From: Allochromatium warmingii
GTDB lineage: Bacteria > Pseudomonadota > Gammaproteobacteria > Chromatiales > Chromatiaceae
Direction: 5' to 3'
Assembly (NCBI RefSeq): GCF_900107145.1
Contig: NZ_FNOW01000002.1
Coordinates: 1 to 64,000, forward strand
DNA length: 64,000 nt
Each line of letters begins with the position of its first letter. The stretch's first letter is position 1. The translations under genes and the position numbers were made by a program. This document shows positions 37,377-44,529 of the stretch, piece after piece. The notes below the pieces were generated by a model. The model saw only the letters and a program-made list of their open reading frames with translations. It was not told where the DNA came from and made no database searches.

Positions 37377-39005
37377 ATGTCCAATACCTGCCACCGCCAT
37401 GATGTGTTAATCCTCGGCAGCGGTGCTGCTGGGCTGAGTCTCGCGCTACGGCTGCCAGCGAGTCTATCCGTTGCCGTCGTCTCGAAACGCGAACTGTGTG
37501 AGGGCAGCACCCGCTATGCGCAGGGCGGTATTTCGGCCGTGCTCGATGCTGGCGATTCCATCGAATCTCACGTTCAGGATACGCTCAAGGCCGGTGCCGG
37601 TCTTTGTGATCCCGAAGTTGTGCGCCAAGTCGTCGAACGCGGGCCGGATAATATCCGCTGGCTACTCGATCAGGGCGTTGAGTTTACCCGCGATAGCGAG
37701 CACAACGCCGCCAGTGGCTATCATCTCACACGCGAGGGCGGACACACCCATCGGCGCGTGATTCACGCAGCGGATGCGACTGGTCATGCTGTGGCGACCA
37801 CGCTCGAAACCCAGGTGCGCACCCGTGCCAATGTGACGCTCTATGAGCAGCATATTGCCGTCGATCTCATCACCACGCGCCATCTCTCGCGTCAGGCCGC
37901 GCCACGCTGTCTCGGCGCCTATATCCTCGATCTCGGCAGTGGTCAGGTGGAGACGTTTTTAGCACGATTTGTCGTGCTGGCCACTGGCGGCGCAAACAAG
38001 GTGTATCTGTATACCAGTAACCCAGATGTGTCTACCGGCGATGGAATTGCGATGGCGTGGCGGGCCGGGTGTCGCGTCGCCAATATGGAATTTATGCAGT
38101 TTCATCCGACCTGCTTGTATCACCCGCAGGCGCGGTCATTTCTGGTCACTGAAGCCCTGCGCGGCGAGGGCGCACGCCTGCTGTTGCCGGATGGTGAGCG
38201 ATTTATGCCGCGCTTTGATCCGCGTGCCGAACTCGCCCCGCGTGACATTGTGGCGCGGGCGATTGACCACGAAATGAAGCGCTTGGGCAGCGAATGCGTC
38301 TATCTCGACATCTCGCATCGTCCGGCGGACTTTGTGATCGAGCATTTCCCGACCATTCATGCTCGCTGTCTCGAACTGGGCATGGATATCACCCGCGAGC
38401 CGATTCCCGTCGTGCCAGCGGCGCACTACACCTGCGGTGGGGTGATGGTGGATCGTCAGGCGCGTACCGATCTGCCCGGACTCTATGCCAGTGGCGAAAC
38501 GGCCTACACCGGCTTACATGGCGCAAACCGCATGGCCAGCAATTCGCTGCTCGAATGTCTGGTCTATTCGGAAGCGGCGGCGGCGGATATTACGCGCCTC
38601 GCCGCTGAGGTGCCCGCACCGCCCGAAGTGCCCGCGTGGGATGAAAGCCGCGTCACTGAGCCGGATGAAGAGGTCGTGGTGACGCATAATTGGGACGAAC
38701 TGCGCCGCTTTATGTGGGATTACGTCGGCATCGTGCGGACGAATAAACGACTGCGCCGCGCCAAACGTCGCGCCGATCTGCTGGCGCAAGAAGTGATCGA
38801 GTATTACAGCCACTTTCGTGTCAGTAATGATTTGATTGAACTGCGCAATCTGCTGGAAGTCGCGGATTTGATTATTCAATCGGCATTACGGCGGCGCGAA
38901 AGTCGCGGCCTGCATTACACGCTCGATCATCCTGTCAAAGATGCCAGCCAACGGGTGCCGACCATCTTGATTCCCGATGGGTATCAGCCGCGTTCGGATG
39001 GCTAA
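37377..39005 (+). CDS. nadB: L-aspartate oxidase
   Basis: FAD enzyme oxidising aspartate to iminoaspartate, first step of NAD synthesis. The 542-residue protein has the dinucleotide-binding [11 protein letters not shown] (about 13-23), [21 protein letters not shown], the active-site stretch [28 protein letters not shown] and [17 protein letters not shown], all characteristic. Length is typical. The TAA stop lies inside a 19-base direct repeat (38995-39013) that recurs at 40925-40943. Confidence 0.97.
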   Translation: MSNTCHRHDVLILGSGAAGLSLALRLPASLSVAVVSKRELCEGSTRYAQGGISAVLDAGDSIESHVQDTLKAGAGLCDPEVVRQVVERGPDNIRWLLDQGVEFTRDSEHNAASGYHLTREGGHTHRRVIHAADATGHAVATTLETQVRTRANVTLYEQHIAVDLITTRHLSRQAAPRCLGAYILDLGSGQVETFLARFVVLATGGANKVYLYTSNPDVSTGDGIAMAWRAGCRVANMEFMQFHPTCLYHPQARSFLVTEALRGEGARLLLPDGERFMPRFDPRAELAPRDIVARAIDHEMKRLGSECVYLDISHRPADFVIEHFPTIHARCLELGMDITREPIPVVPAAHYTCGGVMVDRQARTDLPGLYASGETAYTGLHGANRMASNSLLECLVYSEAAAADITRLAAEVPAPPEVPAWDESRVTEPDEEVVVTHNWDELRRFMWDYVGIVRTNKRLRRAKRRADLLAQEVIEYYSHFRVSNDLIELRNLLEVADLIIQSALRRRESRGLHYTLDHPVKDASQRVPTILIPDGYQPRSDG

Positions 39006-39013
39006 AGCACGTA
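38995..39013. repeat. 19-bp direct repeat, left boundary of TA island
   Basis: CGGATGGCTAAAGCACGTA, perfectly repeated at 40925-40943. The left copy holds the last codons and TAA stop of nadB. The right copy holds the stop of the convergent diguanylate cyclase (CTA on the plus strand). Identity breaks off at once outside both copies. Confidence 0.9.
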
Positions 39014-39056
39014 TAAACACATTTAGGAGACAGTTGCCGTTTCATTCAAGCAAGGT

Positions 39057-39225
39057 AGCAAGGTAGGATGGGTAGAGCGAAGCGAAACCCATCATTCCGC
39101 GACCGCATCGCGCCATAAAAAAAGCCCCCGAGTTTCCCCGAAAGCGTTCAATTTCATCAATCAGGCATTGGTTTTAGGGCAAAAGTGAGATGGGTTTCGC
39201 TTCGCTCTACCCATCCTACCTAGCT
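39057..39225. mobile_element. MITE-like palindromic element, copy 1 (169 bp)
   Basis: The element has terminal inverted repeats of about 36 bp (39057-39092 against 39190-39225; one mismatch), beginning AGCAAGGTAGGATGGG and ending in the complement. The centre has an A7-GCCCCCGAG...CCCCG stretch. An identical 169-bp copy lies at 40043-40211. No coding capacity, so it is non-autonomous. Between nadB and this element (39014-39056) I see nothing. Confidence 0.85.
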
Positions 39226-39387
39226 CAGCGTAGTTCAGACGGCCTTGTCGCTCCAAACAGACGTCAAGCATCCACATAGACCGTTAAAAAGTCGCACATC
39301 GGGTTTTTATGCAAAACAAAACGGTAAAATTTGTGATTTGTTGTTAAAAAATTTACCACTATCTGATAGCTCCAAAACATCGACCTC
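39226..39387. promoter_or_regulatory. AT-rich upstream region of the tumE-type toxin gene
   Basis: The segment is markedly AT-rich against GC-rich surroundings. GGTAAAATTT at 39323-39332 and AAATTTACC at 39349-39357 form a near-perfect inverted repeat, positioned about 30 bases before the toxin gene. It would suit an operator for the HTH antitoxin, since such modules usually autoregulate. Confidence 0.45.
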
Positions 39388-39666
39388 ATGACGGCAGAAC
39401 TCGTGCATCGAACGAAAGACGCCTTTGGCAAAGGCTTCATCGAAATCGTCATTTGGCGACTTCCCGTTCCGGTTCCGCCATCAGAACATCCATTCAAATA
39501 TCGCTTGGTCTATATTGTGGATGGACAAAGACTGGTCGGATACGACAACGAACGCGGAAAGGGCGACCACAAGCACATCGGCGAAAAAGAACATCCGTAT
39601 TCCTGGGTCAATCCAAAACAACTGATGGCCGATTTCCTGGCCGATGTCGAGGGCTTCACGCCATGA
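39388..39666 (+). CDS. TumE-family (DUF6516) toxin
   Basis: The 92-residue protein carries the pattern of the DUF6516/TumE toxins: KYRLVYIVDGQRLVGYDNERGKGDHKHIG with the conserved Tyr-Asp-Asn...Gly-Lys-Gly-Asp-His motif (about residues 38-66), then a short C-terminal helix QLMADFLADVE. Members are small toxins paired with a winged-helix antitoxin encoded just downstream, as here (ATGA overlap). The mode of action is not deducible from sequence. The cassette is bracketed by two identical MITE-like elements. Confidence 0.8.
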   Translation: MTAELVHRTKDAFGKGFIEIVIWRLPVPVPPSEHPFKYRLVYIVDGQRLVGYDNERGKGDHKHIGEKEHPYSWVNPKQLMADFLADVEGFTP

Positions 39667-40040
39667 CCGACTCAATCCTACATATCCACGTCGCCGAACC
39701 CATCGCCGACACCCTCGCCAAAGCCGCCGAAACCATGGAAGCACTCGAGCGCGGCGAAACTGTCACACCCTACTTCAGCCTTGGATTCGCGGATATGAGC
39801 CGGCTACTGGCCACCCTGACACCGCAACGCTGGCAGCTCATCCGCCTGTTGCGTGAACAAGGACCATTAGCCATCCCCGAACTCGCCCAACGGCTCGGCA
39901 ACGAAACACTCCAGACCGCCCAAGACATCCAGACACTCCTGGACTGGAACCTGCTCCATCAGGACGAAGACAACCGGATCAGCGCCCCCTATAGCGAACT
40001 CGTCGTCGATGTGAAATTTCCCAGCGCGAAGGCGGCTTGA
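39663..40040 (+). CDS. Winged-helix antitoxin/regulator (TumA-like)
   Basis: The 125-residue protein has a leading helical segment (ADTLAKAAETMEALERGE) and a MarR/ArsR-like winged helix (about 50-105; MSRLLATLTPQRWQLIRLLREQGPLAIPELAQRLG, then a second helix and wing). This arrangement is seen in HVO_A0114-type HTH proteins that accompany DUF6516 toxins. It presumably neutralises the toxin and represses the operon. The start at 39663 overlaps the toxin stop (ATGA). The stop lies only 2 bases before MITE copy 2. Confidence 0.78.
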   Translation: MTDSILHIHVAEPIADTLAKAAETMEALERGETVTPYFSLGFADMSRLLATLTPQRWQLIRLLREQGPLAIPELAQRLGNETLQTAQDIQTLLDWNLLHQDEDNRISAPYSELVVDVKFPSAKAA

Positions 40041-40042
40041 TC

Positions 40043-40211
40043 AGCAAGGTAGGATGGGTAGAGCGAAGCGAAACCCATCATTCCGCGACCGCATCGCGCC
40101 ATAAAAAAAGCCCCCGAGTTTCCCCGAAAGCGTTCAATTTCATCAATCAGGCATTGGTTTTAGGGCAAAAGTGAGATGGGTTTCGCTTCGCTCTACCCAT
40201 CCTACCTAGCT
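40043..40211. mobile_element. MITE-like palindromic element, copy 2 (169 bp)
   Basis: Identical over all 169 bases to 39057-39225 and in the same orientation, starting two bases after the antitoxin stop. With copy 1 it frames the TA cassette as a composite-like unit (39057-40211, about 1.16 kb). The perfect identity implies a recent duplication or gene conversion. Confidence 0.85.
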
Positions 40212-40254
40212 ACCTAGCTACCTAGCTACCTAGCTCTACCCATCCTACCTAGCT
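40203..40254. repeat. Tandem octamer array plus truncated element end
   Basis: Four perfect copies of TACCTAGC (40203-40234) extend the end of MITE copy 2, followed by a second copy of the element's terminal 19 bases (40236-40254). Slippage or repeated end-joining at the element terminus would explain this. The stop codon of the RelE-type toxin (CTA, 40249-40251) lies inside the duplicated end. Confidence 0.8.
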
Positions 40255-40527
40255 ATCCAGCCGCTTGAGGTCGCGGTAGAAATTCTCATGCGGCCCAAAC
40301 ATCAGCAGCTTGAGTCTGTATTCATCGAGAATCCGGTAGGCCAGCAGGCAGAGCAAGCCGTTCATGCGAAACTTGTAAACCCGCACTCCGGCCAGATCGC
40401 CCACTTTTATTTCGCCGACCTCGGGCTGACCGGCAATAGTCCGCACCGCTTCGTCGAGCGCAGCTTTCTGTAGCGTATTCAGCTTTTTGACGGCACGCTC
40501 GAAGGTCGGAGTGACGAGAAGACGCAT
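40249..40527 (-). CDS. RelE/ParE-superfamily toxin
   Basis: The 92-residue protein has the RelE fold pattern: TPTFERAVKKLNTLQKAALDEAVRTI as the two N-terminal helices, GDLAGVRVYKFRMNGLLCLLAYRIL as the beta core, and LKLLMFGPHENFYRDLKR with the terminal helix (a Gly-Pro-His-Glu-Asn-Phe motif common in this group). Members cut mRNA on ribosomes or poison gyrase; which applies here is unknown. The start shares one base with the antitoxin stop. The last codons abut the repeat array. Confidence 0.85.
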   Translation of the reverse strand: MRLLVTPTFERAVKKLNTLQKAALDEAVRTIAGQPEVGEIKVGDLAGVRVYKFRMNGLLCLLAYRILDEYRLKLLMFGPHENFYRDLKRLDS

Positions 40528-40736
40528 CAGCCGAACCGATACTCGCCCACAGGCGCTTCCTGATCGGCAATGAGAATGTCGCGGATGACGCTGAACGGCA
40601 GATCGGGATTCTCAGCCGCAATCTTGCCGATCTGCGACCAGTACTCGATCTGCTTCGGTACCGAACGATGCTCGATGGCCCCATAGTGCTTGGCGCTTTC
40701 GACGAGAGCTTCCGACAGTTTGACGTTGATAGCCAT
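40527..40736 (-). CDS. ParD-like antitoxin
   Basis: A short protein of about 69 residues starting MAINVKLSEALVESAKHYGAIEHRSVPKQIEYWSQIG in outline, which matches the ParD-like antitoxin family (PF11903-type): a beta strand followed by two helices as in ribbon-helix-helix proteins. ATG at 40736 is preferred; an ATG two codons earlier (40742) gives 71 residues. Antitoxin precedes toxin, the normal order for RelE/ParE pairs. Confidence 0.8.
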   Translation of the reverse strand: MAINVKLSEALVESAKHYGAIEHRSVPKQIEYWSQIGKIAAENPDLPFSVIRDILIADQEAPVGEYRFG

Positions 40737-40815
40737 GACCAAACTCCATTAGAAGAGTTGGCTTCATAATAGTCCTTTATGGATCAAAACGGAACCTGAC
40801 CTAGATGCCACACCC

Positions 40816-40846
40816 AAACGCCCTCGGACAACCGGAGGGCGTTTTT
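40816..40846 (+). terminator. Orphan Rho-independent terminator
   Basis: AAACGCCCTC (40816-40825) pairs with GAGGGCGTTT (40835-40844) across a 9-base loop, continuing into a T-run on the plus strand. No plus-strand gene ends just before it: the nearest upstream plus-strand stop is that of the winged-helix antitoxin, 775 bases away. It probably terminated a gene now lost from this island. Confidence 0.75.
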
Positions 40847-40924
40847 GCGTGGGCTAAGTTCGGTTTTCTGAAACTGTTGCGCTGTCGGTTTAAACGTGAA
40901 ATGCAATCGGCGTTAACGACGGCG

Positions 40925-40943
40925 CGGATGGCTAAAGCACGTA
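40925..40943. repeat. 19-bp direct repeat, right boundary of TA island
   Basis: Identical to 38995-39013. It overlaps the 3' end of the diguanylate cyclase gene: the last three residues Tyr-Val-Leu and the stop are encoded inside it on the minus strand. Confidence 0.9.
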
Positions 40944-42320
40944 GCGATTGCGTCCGCTTTCTTTCGCTCGATAGAGGCGCGTGTCGGCTTCGGTAAACAC
41001 CTGATCGACCGTCACCGGCGGCTCGTCCGGCGAGATGAGCCGCAGACCAAGCGAGATGGTGATCTGGGAAGACACAGGGCTATGACCATGCGGGAGCGCC
41101 AGTGCTTCGATAGCGGCCACTAAACCAGCGGCATTGGTTTCCGCTTCTTCGGGATGACGCACGAGAATCAACACCGCGAACTCTTCCCCGCCGATCCGAA
41201 AGACATAATCGCGCCCGCGCCGATAGCGCGTGTTGAGCAACTGGCCGATGCGTTTGAGCACCTCGTCGCCAGCGGCATGGCCGTAATTGTCGTTGTAGAG
41301 CTTAAAATGATCGACATCGAACATGGCAAAAGCCAGCCATTGCTTGGCTAACCGTGCGCGGTCAAGTTCCTGTTCGAGCACGCTATTAAAATGACGGCGA
41401 TTGTAAAGACCCGTCAGCGCATCGGTGATGCTGAGTTCTTCCACCGCTTTTTTGTCGGTGATGTCCTGACGAATGCTGGTAAAACCTAGCACGAAGGATT
41501 CATTGACCAGATCCGGGGAAATAATCTCGTGAACCCAGTAATACTCACCATCTTTGCTTTGATGGCGAATTTCCCCCTGCCAAGTTTCGCCACGCTCAAG
41601 GGTCGCAGTGATGTCTTGGATGCGTGCTTCGCTCAGATTGGAATAGAGCGTGTACAAATAGCTGTGACCGATGAGTTCAGCGCGTTCAAAACCACTGCGA
41701 CGACAGAACGCGGCTGAGGCGTAGGTGATGATGCCGGCTTTGTCGATGCGGCAGATCAACACATGCTGGTCGATGATGTCCAGATATTGGGTGATGGTGC
41801 GGTTGGCGTCAGCCAGTTCCGCATTCGCGGCCTGTAATTCCGCCGTGCGCTCGATAACCTTCTGCTCAAGTCCCTGATTGAGTTCCTTTAACTCAGCGTT
41901 CTGGCGCTCAATGGTCGCGTCCTGAACATAGCTTTCCAGCGCCCCGCGCAGGGTGAGAATCAGATCATCGCGATCCCAGGGTTTGGCGATATAACGATAG
42001 AGATCGGCGCGATTGATTGCGTTGGTCACGCCGTCGAGACTGCTCTGTCCGGTGAGCATCACCGTGCGGGCTTTGGGCGCGATGGCGTGAATCGCCGCCA
42101 GCACCGCATCCCCCTTGCGTCCGGGCATGATGTAATCGCACACCACAACCGGAATCTCGCGCCCCTCGGCGATCAGATCGCGGGCCAGTTCTTCGGCCTC
42201 GGCGTTGTCTTGCACCAGTTCCAGTTCGACGCCCGCAAAACGCCCCGACAGTTCCATTGACAGGCTATCGAGAATGGTTTCCTCGTCGTCGATACAAAGG
42301 ATGACATAGTTGCTGTACAT
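40932..42320 (-). CDS. Response regulator with REC-PAS-GGDEF domains (diguanylate cyclase)
   Basis: Output protein of the adjacent kinase. The 462-residue protein has a REC domain (ILCIDDEE, phospho-acceptor Asp62 in VVCDYIMPGRKGD, AKPW), a coiled coil (about 132-172), a PAS domain (about 172-295; ITYASAAFCRRSGF, SIRQDITDKK) and a GGDEF domain (about 300-460) with intact GGEEF and an RGRD inhibitory site five residues before it. It should make cyclic di-GMP when phosphorylated. The start at 42320 follows the kinase stop by 7 bases; the frame is open up to 42563 inside the kinase gene. Confidence 0.93.
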   Translation of the reverse strand: MYSNYVILCIDDEETILDSLSMELSGRFAGVELELVQDNAEAEELARDLIAEGREIPVVVCDYIMPGRKGDAVLAAIHAIAPKARTVMLTGQSSLDGVTNAINRADLYRYIAKPWDRDDLILTLRGALESYVQDATIERQNAELKELNQGLEQKVIERTAELQAANAELADANRTITQYLDIIDQHVLICRIDKAGIITYASAAFCRRSGFERAELIGHSYLYTLYSNLSEARIQDITATLERGETWQGEIRHQSKDGEYYWVHEIISPDLVNESFVLGFTSIRQDITDKKAVEELSITDALTGLYNRRHFNSVLEQELDRARLAKQWLAFAMFDVDHFKLYNDNYGHAAGDEVLKRIGQLLNTRYRRGRDYVFRIGGEEFAVLILVRHPEEAETNAAGLVAAIEALALPHGHSPVSSQITISLGLRLISPDEPPVTVDQVFTEADTRLYRAKESGRNRYVL

Positions 42321-42327
42321 AGTGCGT

Positions 42328-44529
42328 TTAATCCGTATCCTGAACCGGTAGCCACACTTCAAAGCTGGTGCCAACACCGACCGTCGAAGTGAACCGGATC
42401 TCACCGCGATGCTTGTCAACGATACGGCGCACAATCTCCAGCCCCAGCCCACTGCCTTCACCGGCCGGTTTGGTGGTGAAAAACGGCTGGAAGATGCGCT
42501 CGCGGATCGCCTCGGGAATGCCGCTGCCGCTGTCAGTGATGCGCACCCGCGCCCAGTCAGCATCGTGCTCCAAGCTGATCGCTAATTGGCCTTTGTAATC
42601 CATTGCTTGCAACGCATTATGCACCAGATTCATCCACACCTGACCGAGTTCATCGGCATAGGCGGGAATCAGTGGCCCGTCGGCAAGATCGGTGTGTAGC
42701 TCAACGGCTTGCTTCATCTGATTGTGATAGAGCGTCAACACGGTCTCGATGCTCTCGCGCACCGAGGTCGGCGTTTTGACGCCGGTGTGGTCATAACGGG
42801 CAAAACTTTTGAGCGCAAAGACGACTTTTCGCGCCTTGTCAGCGGCGGTGCGGATATTTTGGCAGGAACGATAGATGTGACTGCCGTGACGCAGATGTTC
42901 AAGAATCGCGGTGGCTTGGGGATCGGTCAGCAGCGGTGCAAAGTGCGCGATCTCCAGCGGCGGCAGTTGCGAGAGCAGATCGGCGGCCTGACGCGCACTG
43001 CTCACACCCAGCGCGGTGAGCTGGCGCTCGTAGTCTTTTTTGAGATCGCGTTTTTCTTTGAGACTGAGCGTTGAGCCAGCGGCGGCAGCGGTCAGCAATT
43101 CGAGTAAGCGTTCGCGCACCGGCGGCGCGAGTTCGGCAAATAACAGCAGGAATTGATCTTGCTCACGATAGGCGTCGGTCAGCGATTCGATGGATGAGGC
43201 GATGGAGCCAAGCGGCGTGTTGATCTCGTGTGCCACACCGGCGATGAGCTGACCGAGCGCCACCAATTTTTCGGACTCAACCAGTTGCGACTGAGTTTTT
43301 TGCAGCGTCTCCAGCGTGCTGGCTAATTCCAGATTGCTGCGTTGTAATTCGTCATTGGCCTCGGCTAACTCAGCCGTGCGTTGCAATACCCGCGCTTCCA
43401 GTTCGCGCTGATGAACGCGCACGCTGGCAATCAACTGATTAAAGGCCGCCACCAGCGCCGCGACCTCATAGCGAGCCGGAACGTGCAGCCGCTCGGGAAG
43501 GGCTTCATGTTCCAGTCGTGTCACCGACTGCGCTAACTGCACCACCGGACGCGACACCAGCCGATTGACCAGCCACGCCCCAAATAATACCAGTCCAATC
43601 GAGGCCAGCATCACCGCCTGCGAAATCTGGGCAAAGCGCACAATCGGCGCTTGAAATTCCGCCGTGTCGATCTTCACCAGCAGCCCCCAGTTCAGCGACG
43701 GCAGATAGCGCCACACACCCAGCACATCCTGACCGCGATAATCGCGAAACCGCCCGGCTCCGCCCTGACCCTGCATCGCGGTTTGCAGCGGCGCAAAGGC
43801 GGCGGAATCGACGGTACGCTGCGTCAGCTTGGGATCATGGCGGCTGGGCGCGGCAACCACCAGCCCAGAATCATTGCGGGTCGCGGCTAATAATTCGCCG
43901 CTTTCGCCCAGTCCGCCATAGTGATTGACGATGGTGTTGAGTACGCGGTTGTCGATCTGCAACACCAGATTGCCGATGATGACGCCATTGTCAAAAATCG
44001 GCGCGGCGAGAAAGGCCGCTAATTCCTGACTCGGCGGATACCACGCAAAATTCGAGACCTCGGTTTGCAATAGCGTATTCGCGGCATCAATGGTCGCGGC
44101 CAGTTGCGTGCCTTCCAGTTGCGTATCCTGAATATTGCCGCCGAGATCGGTTTCGCGTTTCAGTGAAAAGCGGATCGTGCCGCTTTGATCGACTAACAAC
44201 AGATCGTAATAGCCTTTGGCTTCGCTGAAGCTGTGCAAAAACGCCAGCGTTTTCGCATCGGCGGTGATTAAGGGTTCCGGCTGCTGGAGCAGAGTGACGA
44301 GCGCCGGCGTCCGCGCTAGGGTCGTGGTGTCAGTAATCAAACCCTGCACATAGGTTTCGACCCGATCTTGCGCGGCCTCAGCAATGGCGGTCAGTGCTTC
44401 TAGTTTCTGCGCATGGATCGAACGGCTAAAGATGTCATTGGCTACCACATAGGCGGTTAGGATCGGGGCCAGCGCCACAACCAAAAAGGTCAAGCCCAAT
44501 TCAGCGGCAATCGAGCGCAGGCGGATCAT
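42328..44529 (-). CDS. Membrane sensor histidine kinase (Cache-HAMP-HisKA-HATPase)
   Basis: The 733-residue protein has TM1 (about 9-30), a periplasmic Cache-type domain (35-300), TM2 (about 303-322), HAMP, a coiled coil (375-420), a HisKA motif with His433 in GVAHEINTPLGS, and an HATPase domain (NLVHNALQAM, DSGSGIPE, FFTTKPAGEGSGLGL). Between the H-box and N-box there is a helical insert of about 150 residues (450-600), longer than in typical kinases. It overlaps the binding-protein gene by ATGA and precedes the REC-PAS-GGDEF gene, so the three form one operon. Confidence 0.93.
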   Translation of the reverse strand: MIRLRSIAAELGLTFLVVALAPILTAYVVANDIFSRSIHAQKLEALTAIAEAAQDRVETYVQGLITDTTTLARTPALVTLLQQPEPLITADAKTLAFLHSFSEAKGYYDLLLVDQSGTIRFSLKRETDLGGNIQDTQLEGTQLAATIDAANTLLQTEVSNFAWYPPSQELAAFLAAPIFDNGVIIGNLVLQIDNRVLNTIVNHYGGLGESGELLAATRNDSGLVVAAPSRHDPKLTQRTVDSAAFAPLQTAMQGQGGAGRFRDYRGQDVLGVWRYLPSLNWGLLVKIDTAEFQAPIVRFAQISQAVMLASIGLVLFGAWLVNRLVSRPVVQLAQSVTRLEHEALPERLHVPARYEVAALVAAFNQLIASVRVHQRELEARVLQRTAELAEANDELQRSNLELASTLETLQKTQSQLVESEKLVALGQLIAGVAHEINTPLGSIASSIESLTDAYREQDQFLLLFAELAPPVRERLLELLTAAAAGSTLSLKEKRDLKKDYERQLTALGVSSARQAADLLSQLPPLEIAHFAPLLTDPQATAILEHLRHGSHIYRSCQNIRTAADKARKVVFALKSFARYDHTGVKTPTSVRESIETVLTLYHNQMKQAVELHTDLADGPLIPAYADELGQVWMNLVHNALQAMDYKGQLAISLEHDADWARVRITDSGSGIPEAIRERIFQPFFTTKPAGEGSGLGLEIVRRIVDKHRGEIRFTSTVGVGTSFEVWLPVQDTD

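Noticed and set aside
38995-40943. Integron or CRISPR-type explanation for the repeats around the TA genes
   Set aside because: There is no integrase, no attC-like site series and no regular repeat-spacer array; only two direct repeats and two palindromic elements are present.
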